From Bacillota bacterium (GTDB taxonomy: Bacteria; Bacillota; Limnochordia; DTU080): a stretch of 33,548 nt of DNA. Shown piece by piece: positions 25,378 through 33,548 of this stretch. A program made the translations under genes and the position numbers. Below the pieces are notes generated by a model, which was not told where the DNA came from, did no database searches, and worked only from the letters and a program-made list of their open reading frames with translations. Where the stretch lies: positions 1-33,548 of the forward strand of contig DUQB01000226.1 of assembly GCA_012838035.1 (NCBI GenBank). The letters run 5' to 3'. Each line of letters opens with the position of its first letter. Within the stretch, counting starts at the first letter, position 1.

Positions 25378-25599
25378 TTACACGATTATGGCCAGAACCA
25401 TCGAGAGGACCATGAAGCCGATCGCCAAATAGCGAGTAGCCTTCTCCAGCGTTTCATCGAAACCCTTCGCATGATCAAAAAACATTTGAGCACTGCCGCC
25501 GATGGCTCCCATGCCTTCAGCCGTGCTTTTCTGCATGAGTACGACTAAGATGAGGGCAATAGATACAAAAAACTGGACGATACCAAGAAAGGTGAACAC
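25378..25599 (-). CDS. secG: Preprotein translocase subunit SecG
   Basis: Small membrane subunit of the SecYEG channel. I start at GTG 25599, nine bases after GGGGAG, giving 73 residues, the usual length. It has two hydrophobic helices (about 3-21 and 50-70) and the SecG motif LVVLMQKSTAEGMGAIGGSAQMFF between them. Upstream codons in frame contain no family sequence. It follows eno by about 180 bases with its own promoter, the typical eno-secG neighbourhood of Firmicutes. Confidence 0.94.
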   Translation of the reverse strand: MFTFLGIVQFFVSIALILVVLMQKSTAEGMGAIGGSAQMFFDHAKGFDETLEKATRYLAIGFMVLSMVLAIIV

Positions 25600-25663
25600 T
25601 AGCGCACACTCCCCCTCAATCAAGTTACACCGCTGCCTGCTAAGTAAATACAACGTGCGCTCT

Positions 25664-25692
25664 ATTTTAGCACAGCCCCAAGCTATGTACAA
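25664..25692 (-). promoter_or_regulatory. Promoter of secG
   Basis: TTGTAC, 17 bases, TAAAAT with a TGC extension before the -10, about 65 bases upstream of the secG start. Confidence 0.6.
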
Positions 25693-25733
25693 CACGCACT
25701 TTTGCTTTAGGCCTGCGCGGCGTCTCTGCGCAG

Positions 25734-25765
25734 GGAGAGCCCGCATGAGTCAATGCAGGCTCTCC
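25734..25765 (-). terminator. Large hairpin after eno
   Basis: A 13-base stem (GGAGAGCCTGCAT with ATGCGGGCTCTCC, one G-U pair) with a six-base loop starts 17 bases after the eno stop. No T run follows, so it is either an atypical terminator or a 3'-end stabiliser. A second smaller hairpin (CTGCGC with GCGCAG) follows at once. Confidence 0.5.
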
Positions 25766-25781
25766 GCTTTAATATTCTACA

Positions 25782-27104
<1,323 letters not shown>

Positions 27105-27172
27105 TTAACACTGCTTGTCCGAGGTAGACAGTCTTACACTTTCTCCCTGCCCGATGCTATGTAATCCGGCGC

Positions 27173-27224
27173 AAAACACACGCCGTCGTGCGGCAGCGGC
27201 CCTGCGCCGTCCGATTACGGCGTG
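27173..27224 (-). terminator. Possible terminator between gpmI and eno
   Basis: CACGCCGT pairs with ACGGCGTG around a long GC-rich loop that can itself fold, followed by TGTTTTG on the minus strand. The large loop makes the call weak. Confidence 0.35.
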
Positions 27225-27229
27225 ACGGC

Positions 27230-28780
27230 CTACTCGGCGACGATTAGACTCTTACCTTCCATCTGCGGCGGAACGGGCAATTCGAGCAACTCCAACAAGG
27301 TGGGCGCAACATCCGCAAGTATCCCCGGACGCAACTTCGCTTTTTTCCACTGCTCCGATACCAAAATGCAAGGCACCGGATTGAGCGAATGGAATGTGTG
27401 CGGGCCGCCGGTGGCGTAGTCGACCATCTGATCCGAGTTGCCGTGATCGGCAGTGACAATGGCCTGACCGCCTTTAGCCAGCAAGGCGTCCACTACCCGC
27501 CCAACGCATGTATCAACCGTCTCCACCGCCTTTATGGCCGCTTCCATAATACCAGTATGCCCTACCATATCGCAATTAGCGTAGTTCAATATGATCACTT
27601 CGTAATAATCACGCGCAATCTCCGCCAAAACGCGTTCAGTAACCTCGTAGGCGCTCATCTCCGGTTTCAGATCGTATGTGGCCACCTTTGGCGAGGGAAT
27701 TAGCACTTGATCTTCTCCTGGGAACGGTACTTCCTGTCCCCCGTTAAAGAAGTAGGTGACATGAGCGTATTTTTCAGTTTCGGCAATACGCAGCTGACGC
27801 CAACCTTGCTTGGAGATGTATTCGCCGAAGGTGTTCGTCAGATCCACAGCTTCCACCGCATACGGGAAGGTAAATGTTTCGTCGTATTTGGTCAGGGATG
27901 CAAAGTAGACGGACGGGCGCTTCCGCTCGGTCGCAAATTCGGCAAAATCCGGTTCCGTAAAAGCCCTGGTGATTTGCCGGGCTCGGTCCGCGCGGAAGTT
28001 GAAGAAGAACACCACATCGCCGTCTTCAATGGTTGCCACCGGTTTTCCTACCGCATCGGTGATCACTGTCGGTACGACAAACTCGTCGGTCTCTGCGCGG
28101 TCGTATGCGGCTTGCATAGCGGCCGGACCGCTGGACGCCGTTAAACCTACACCCTCAACCATCGCCTCGTAGGCTTTCTTTGTGCGATCCCAACGGTTAT
28201 CCCGATCCATGGCATAATACCGACCAGAAACAGATGCGATGCTCACATTCCCCATCTGTTTCGCGACGGTTTCCAACTCGGTGATGTAATCAATGCCACT
28301 GGTAGGCGGTACATCGCGACCATCCGTAAAGGCATGGACAAAACAGTGTGGAACACCGCGCTCCTTAGCCATTTGCAACAGCGTGAACAGGTGTTTACTG
28401 TGACTGTGCACGCCGCCATGCGACACCAGGCCGATGAAATGTAGCCGGCCGGTACCTTTTACCGCCTGGTCTATGGCCTCTTGCAGTACTTGGTTTTGGG
28501 CCAACTTTCCGCTCTCAGCCTCTTTCAAGATGCGCAGCATGTATTGATAGACAACCCTACCTGCGCCCAAGTTCAGATGACCGACGTTTGAATCCCCCAT
28601 CTGACCGGTCATCAAACCGACCGCTTCACCGCACGCATTCAGTTGCGTCCAAGGATACTGCGCGAACAAAGCATCAATATTCGGCTTCCTGGCGGCAGCA
28701 ACGGCATTTCCATCGGCCCGCGGATTAAGACCGAAGCCATCCATAATAATCAGGGCGACAGGCCCTTTCTGTAATGTCAA
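27230..28780 (-). CDS. gpmI: 2,3-bisphosphoglycerate-independent phosphoglycerate mutase
   Basis: Mn-dependent mutase interconverting 3- and 2-phosphoglycerate. The 516-residue protein shows the alkaline-phosphatase-type metal site: IIMDGFG near the N terminus, the catalytic Ser in GQMGDSNVGHLNLGAGR, HSHxxH in GGVHSHSKHLF, DGRD, FNFRADRARQ, YANCDMVGHTG and TADHGNSDQM. The start codon is TTG 28780, with AAGGAG ten bases upstream and no alternative ATG or GTG nearby. It sits between tpiA and eno. Confidence 0.97.
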   Translation of the reverse strand: MTLQKGPVALIIMDGFGLNPRADGNAVAAARKPNIDALFAQYPWTQLNACGEAVGLMTGQMGDSNVGHLNLGAGRVVYQYMLRILKEAESGKLAQNQVLQEAIDQAVKGTGRLHFIGLVSHGGVHSHSKHLFTLLQMAKERGVPHCFVHAFTDGRDVPPTSGIDYITELETVAKQMGNVSIASVSGRYYAMDRDNRWDRTKKAYEAMVEGVGLTASSGPAAMQAAYDRAETDEFVVPTVITDAVGKPVATIEDGDVVFFFNFRADRARQITRAFTEPDFAEFATERKRPSVYFASLTKYDETFTFPYAVEAVDLTNTFGEYISKQGWRQLRIAETEKYAHVTYFFNGGQEVPFPGEDQVLIPSPKVATYDLKPEMSAYEVTERVLAEIARDYYEVIILNYANCDMVGHTGIMEAAIKAVETVDTCVGRVVDALLAKGGQAIVTADHGNSDQMVDYATGGPHTFHSLNPVPCILVSEQWKKAKLRPGILADVAPTLLELLELPVPPQMEGKSLIVAE

Positions 28781-28855
28781 TGAAAGGTCTCTCCTTCATT
28801 ACGTTTGCACGTATACTACGGCGTAGTGACCAAATAAGCGTCTGCCTGCCGTTGG

Positions 28856-29605
28856 CTACTTGTATTTTACAATTTGCGCAAACGAGGAGGCATCTAGGCT
28901 GGCGCCGCCGACAAGAGCTCCGTCAATCGTTTCGCGTGCCATGAACTCCTGAATGTTGTTGGGCTTCACGCTGCCACCGTATTGAATGCGCGTGGCATCA
29001 GCTTGATCTCGACCAAACATCACACCCAGCGTCCGTCGAATCAGACTGATGACGGTTTCCGCATCATCGGCAGTCGCGTTGTGGCCCGTGCCGATAGCCC
29101 ATACCGGCTCATAGGCGATAACCAATTTCTCCAGCGGAGCCTCTATTCCGACCAAGCCTTGCTCCACCTGAATGCGTACGACATCCTCCGTTTCGCCGGC
29201 TTGGCGCTGCTCCAGCGTTTCGCCGACGCAGACGATGACGCCCAGATTGTGGGCCAGCGCCGCTTTTACCTTCTTATTCACGGTGACGTCGGTTTCACCG
29301 AAGTACTGCCGCCGCTCCGAGTGCCCTATAATCACATAATCAACACCTAAATCAGCCAGCATCGGCGGAGCAATTTGGCTGGTATAGGCGCCTTCATTCT
29401 CCCAATAGACATCCTGCGCACCCAACTTGATGCCGGAGCCTTTGAGGGCTTCTCCTACTGCATGTAATGCCGTGAACGGTGGACATACGGCTACTTCCAC
29501 ATCCTCCATGTCATCCAGCATCACCCTCAGTTGCTTCACTAATCGCACCGCCTCAGGAACCGTCTTGTACATCTTCCAGTTCCCGGCTATAAAAGGTTTA
29601 CGCAT
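28856..29605 (-). CDS. tpiA: Triosephosphate isomerase
   Basis: It interconverts dihydroxyacetone phosphate and glyceraldehyde 3-phosphate. From ATG 29605 (GGGGAG six bases upstream) the protein has 249 residues, the family length; an earlier in-frame start at 29632 only adds nine unrelated residues. Catalytic Lys11 in NWKMYKT, the His in [12 protein letters not shown] and the Glu in [11 protein letters not shown] are present, and phosphate-binding loops YGGSVKPNN and [10 protein letters not shown] close the barrel. It lies 84 bases after pgk. Confidence 0.97.
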   Translation of the reverse strand: MRKPFIAGNWKMYKTVPEAVRLVKQLRVMLDDMEDVEVAVCPPFTALHAVGEALKGSGIKLGAQDVYWENEGAYTSQIAPPMLADLGVDYVIIGHSERRQYFGETDVTVNKKVKAALAHNLGVIVCVGETLEQRQAGETEDVVRIQVEQGLVGIEAPLEKLVIAYEPVWAIGTGHNATADDAETVISLIRRTLGVMFGRDQADATRIQYGGSVKPNNIQEFMARETIDGALVGGASLDASSFAQIVKYK

Positions 29606-29689
29606 CGTGCTCTCCCCTCTGCCGCCGGTCATTTTGCAAACGGCCGGCCTTTGTACGTTCCGAGCAGACTATTGCTCGAACATAGTCCT

Positions 29690-30871
29690 TTACTTTTCCG
29701 TTAGGGCAGCTACGCCCGGCAGCGTTTTTCCCTCAAGGAACTCCAGGCTCGCTCCGCCGCCGGTGCTTACATGGCTCATCTGATCGGCAAGGTTGAATAA
29801 CTCAACAGCTGAGGCCGAATCTCCGCCACCGATAATCGTCGTACCGCCGCATGCCGCCATAGCCTCTGCAACAGCCTTTGTACCGTTGGCGAAAGCCTCC
29901 ATCTCAAATACGCCCATGGGACCATTCCAAATGACCGTCTTGGCCTTGGCGATAGCTGCGGAGAATATCTCGCGACTATGCGGACCGATATCCAAAGCCT
30001 GCCAATCTGCAGGTATTTGATCAATCGAGACTACCCGGGTAGCCGCATCCGGAGCAAAGCGATCAGCGATAACGGCATCTACAGGTAAAAGAAGTTCAAC
30101 GCCGCCGTCTTTCGCCTTGGATACTTGCTCGGCGGCAAACTGAATACGCTCGGCATCCAATAACGATTGCCCTATTTCATAGCCTTGCGACTTGAGAAAT
30201 GTCCATGCCATGCCACCGCCGATAATCAGAACGTCGACTTTGGCGAGCAGGTTATTAATCACGCCGATTTTATCAGCCACTTTGGCTCCACCCAAAATAG
30301 CAACAAAAGGACGTTCTGGGTTGTCGAGCGCTTTTCCCAGAACCTCCAACTCTTTTTGCAGCAGACGTCCGGCTGCAGCGGGCAGATAGCGTGCTACGCC
30401 TTCAGTGCTGGCATGGGCACGGTGCGCCGCGCCGAATGCGTCGTTCACGTAGACGTCGCCCAGCCCGGCCAACGCTTGGGCAAAAGCCGCGTCGTTTTTT
30501 TCTTCCTCCGGATAGAAACGCACGTTCTCAAGCATAAGTATTTCGCCGGGTTTTAACGCTCTTACGGCCTTTTCCACCTCAGGACCAATGCAATCATTCA
30601 CTTTTTGCACCGGTTTACCGATCAACTCGGCTAATCGCCGCGCCACCGGGTCTAATCGTAGACTCTCGGTCACACCTTTTGGTCTGCCCAGGTGTGACAT
30701 CAGAATCAATGCGGCGCCTTTGGCCAACAAATCGTTCAGCGTCGGCAACGAAGCGCGGATGCGCGTATTATCAGAGGTTACGCCGCTCTTATCTAAAGGC
30801 ACGTTATAATCCACTCGGATAAGCACCCGTTTGCCTCGCACATCAAGATCATTGATCGTCAGTTTGGCCAC
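29690..30871 (-). CDS. pgk: Phosphoglycerate kinase
   Basis: It transfers phosphate from 1,3-bisphosphoglycerate to ADP. The 393-residue protein has [45 protein letters not shown], the nucleotide-binding [17 protein letters not shown] and the [10 protein letters not shown] hinge region. The start is GTG 30871, eight bases after GGAGG. A strong terminator hairpin lies just upstream of that ribosome site, so pgk and the genes behind it depend on read-through from gap or an unseen promoter. Confidence 0.97.
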   Translation of the reverse strand: MAKLTINDLDVRGKRVLIRVDYNVPLDKSGVTSDNTRIRASLPTLNDLLAKGAALILMSHLGRPKGVTESLRLDPVARRLAELIGKPVQKVNDCIGPEVEKAVRALKPGEILMLENVRFYPEEEKNDAAFAQALAGLGDVYVNDAFGAAHRAHASTEGVARYLPAAAGRLLQKELEVLGKALDNPERPFVAILGGAKVADKIGVINNLLAKVDVLIIGGGMAWTFLKSQGYEIGQSLLDAERIQFAAEQVSKAKDGGVELLLPVDAVIADRFAPDAATRVVSIDQIPADWQALDIGPHSREIFSAAIAKAKTVIWNGPMGVFEMEAFANGTKAVAEAMAACGGTTIIGGGDSASAVELFNLADQMSHVSTGGGASLEFLEGKTLPGVAALTEK

Positions 30872-30890
30872 TTGTCTTGCCTCCTAACTT

Positions 30891-30922
30891 TAAAAAGCCG
30901 GGCAAGCGCCTGCCCGCCCGGC
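30891..30922 (-). terminator. Intrinsic terminator between gap and pgk
   Basis: Seven-base perfect GC stem GCCGGGC with GCCCGGC, 12-base loop, then TTTTT on the minus strand, immediately after gap and only about ten bases before the pgk ribosome site. Confidence 0.8.
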
Positions 30923-30940
30923 GAATATGACGTATGCCGC

Positions 30941-31960
<1,020 letters not shown>

Positions 31961-32101
31961 TCAAAGATAAAGATGGGATTTGGCCGCAAGCCTCTCTCGC
32001 CTAGGACTAAGGTTGAGGGCTATATGGCCCGTTTTTGGTTGAAGCGTTATTATCGCTATATGGCTAAAGCCGCCGTACGACGGCCACAGACCCATGGGCG
32101 T

Positions 32102-33133
32102 CTATACCTGCTTGCCTAAGATGGCCAACATCCGTCTTGCCGCGGCTTCGTCCGTTATGTAGTAGTGTTGATGACCGGTTGACAAGACAGCCAGAGCCGC
32201 TTCCGCTTTGGAACGACCTCCCCCGACGGCAATTACCAACTCCGCCGCTTCCAAGTCCTCCAAACGTAAACCTACGCTGCGAGTAGTATATACGATCCTA
32301 CCGTCTCTAGTAAAATAATATCCCAGAGCTTCGCCCACTGCGTTTTCCTGCTGTAATAATTGCATAAATTGCGGTGCAAGTCCACGCCTTCTGGCCATAT
32401 CTTCCGCATTTCCTATGCCGTGCAATACAACGCGTGCAGTGCGGATGATATCCAACAACTGCTTAATGTTAGGATCGACGGCGATGGACGCCAACGCCTC
32501 TTCTCCCAACCCGTCGGGGACATGCAATAGGCGATACCTGCCGCCTAAGCGTTCAGCAATGCGTGCAGCCACACTGTTGGCTTGTAACTCTACCTCTTCT
32601 CCCAGTCCGCCTCGTGCCGGCACGACGAGCAAGTCGCGTTCCGTATGATGGGAGGGGAGACTGTTTGCAACCTCTGCCAATGTAGTTCCGCCGGTAACCG
32701 CCAACACGTCGTGGTCGTTCAACACCGCGTTAAGCACCCGCGCGGTTGCTCTGGCCAGCCCTCTTTTGACGGTTTCATCTTGATCCGAATCGCCTGGAAC
32801 CACGATTACCTTCCTCAAATGCAACCGCCTTGCCAATGCATGCTCCAACTCAGTGAGACCGTGCAACTTCCTAATCGTCTCTTCTAATCCGGACAACGCT
32901 TTAACGCCGAAGTCCGTAACCATCATGCCTGCCGGCTCCGACTTCAACATGCCTGCTTCTCGCAGGAAATCTATCTCTTTACGCACCATCCGCTCAGGCC
33001 AACCCAAACGTGCCGCTAATGCACGCCGCCCAACCGGCTGCAGGAAGTAAACATTTTGTAACACCATATAGCGATGTTCGATAATCTCCACTATCTCAGG
33101 CGCTATTTGGCGCAGAATCTGCAAACGCTCCAT
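32102..33133 (-). CDS. cggR: Central glycolytic genes regulator CggR
   Basis: SorC-family repressor of the gap operon that responds to fructose 1,6-bisphosphate in Bacillus. The 343-residue protein has an N-terminal winged-helix region (ALAARLGWPERMVRKEIDFLREAGML, about 40-65) and a C-terminal sugar-phosphate-binding domain with VLAVTGGTTLAEVA, VVPARGGLGEEVELQANSVAARIA and IAVGGGRSKAEAALA. The ATG has GAGGTG upstream. Its position directly before gap and after whiA is the usual one in clostridia, and a matching tandem operator lies just upstream. Confidence 0.95.
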   Translation of the reverse strand: MERLQILRQIAPEIVEIIEHRYMVLQNVYFLQPVGRRALAARLGWPERMVRKEIDFLREAGMLKSEPAGMMVTDFGVKALSGLEETIRKLHGLTELEHALARRLHLRKVIVVPGDSDQDETVKRGLARATARVLNAVLNDHDVLAVTGGTTLAEVANSLPSHHTERDLLVVPARGGLGEEVELQANSVAARIAERLGGRYRLLHVPDGLGEEALASIAVDPNIKQLLDIIRTARVVLHGIGNAEDMARRRGLAPQFMQLLQQENAVGEALGYYFTRDGRIVYTTRSVGLRLEDLEAAELVIAVGGGRSKAEAALAVLSTGHQHYYITDEAAARRMLAILGKQV

Positions 33134-33180
33134 GACACCTCAGCTCCCAACATCCGGTGCTTAAAGACGCTCCCTAATGG

Positions 33181-33216
33181 GATGTTGGCCGTCCCGCCAT
33201 TATCGTATGCGTCCCA
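33181..33216 (-). promoter_or_regulatory. CggR-type operator upstream of cggR
   Basis: On the minus strand TGGGAC and CGGGAC repeat with a 20-base period, the period of the Bacillus operator (CGGGAC-N6-TGTC-N4, twice). The TGTC halves are replaced by GATA and CATC. It lies about 50 bases before cggR, downstream of a consensus-like promoter, which fits a road-block or a promoter-occlusion mode. A GATAAT hexamer lies inside it. Confidence 0.6.
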
Positions 33217-33308
33217 CCCGGGACAGATTAACACGAACGGATGGGAAATTCTACCTATGGGCTACTAGCTCCTGCTGCTCTGTGAAATTCGTAACCTATC
33301 CTACGCAA

Positions 33309-33338
33309 AGCCTATGTTAAATGACAGCGTTATGTCAA
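33309..33338 (-). promoter_or_regulatory. Putative promoter of the cggR-gap operon
   Basis: A perfect TTGACA -35, 18 bases, and TAGGCT as a weak -10. The -35 is embedded in an inverted repeat TGACA-N6-TGTCA (33322-33337), so a second regulator may act here. Confidence 0.5.
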
Positions 33339-33371
33339 GCAAGTAATGCGGCCAAGTATGCGTTTTTTGGC

Positions 33372-33548
33372 TTACTCTGACTCCGCATCAGCATCAAAGC
33401 CGAGTTCGGTTGCCCTAGCCTGTAACTTACGCAGGCGATAGTTCACAGCCGATTTGGATATGGGGGGAGTTAATCCGGCTCCCAACTCCGTAAGACTGGC
33501 ATAAGGCATCTCTATGCGAGCACGTGCTACGGCACGCAAACGGTACGG
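33372..33548 (-). CDS. whiA: Sporulation/division regulator WhiA, C-terminal part
   Basis: Only the last 58 codons are in the window; the gene continues beyond its right edge. The visible part, RIEMPYASLTELGAGL, then TPPISKSAVNYRLRKLQ, is the diagnostic C-terminal helix-turn-helix of WhiA, a DNA-binding protein with a homing-endonuclease-like fold linked to cell division and chromosome segregation in Firmicutes. It is followed, 238 bases on, by cggR; no obvious terminator lies between. Confidence 0.9.
   Translation of the reverse strand, partial: PYRLRAVARARIEMPYASLTELGAGLTPPISKSAVNYRLRKLQARATELGFDADAESE

Overview
The window reads as a chromosomal segment of an endospore-forming Firmicute of the clostridial type with about half G+C. 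The evidence is a Spo0A-family regulator, a LonB-type protease, the whiA–cggR–gap–pgk–tpiA–gpmI–eno–secG order, an smpB–ssrA pair, and A/G-rich Shine-Dalgarno sites with frequent GTG and TTG starts. I cannot name the genus. Almost every gene lies on the minus strand, so the biological reading order runs from position 33548 down to 1.

Right to left. (1) The 3' end of whiA, then cggR and the lower glycolytic genes gap, pgk, tpiA, gpmI and eno, with a CggR-type operator before cggR and an intrinsic terminator between gap and pgk. (2) secG, then smpB and the tmRNA gene ssrA, which encode ribosome rescue. (3) A secreted, propeller-like protein I do not recognise, followed by a three-gene operon: ABC ATPase, ABC-2 permease, and a signal-peptide protein with a large ectodomain and one C-terminal membrane helix. 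This operon is the best candidate here for an undescribed system. (4) Cell-wall genes: an AMIN-domain N-acetylmuramoyl-L-alanine amidase, glutamate racemase murI and D-glutamate ligase murD, then rph and rdgB. (5) tRNA-Pro, a small leaderless GH73-type glucosaminidase, and a four-tRNA operon (Gly-Arg-His-Leu) with tandem promoters. (6) A proteostasis block: trigger factor, clpP, clpX, lonB and lonA. (7) A divergent spo0A, then on the opposite strand a probable 29-residue membrane peptide gene with its own terminator, then argF and rlmD.

Functionally the window joins central glycolysis under sugar-phosphate control, a protein quality-control set (Tig, ClpXP, two Lon proteases, SmpB and a tmRNA whose tag ends in ALAA, a classical ClpXP degron), peptidoglycan precursor supply and hydrolysis, and the sporulation master regulator. 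Intrinsic terminators separate most units: after rlmD, lonA, clpX, the tRNA-Leu end of the tRNA operon, tRNA-Pro, the ABC operon, ssrA, secG and gap.

All calls come from reading the sequence and recalled family knowledge. No database search or folding program was run.
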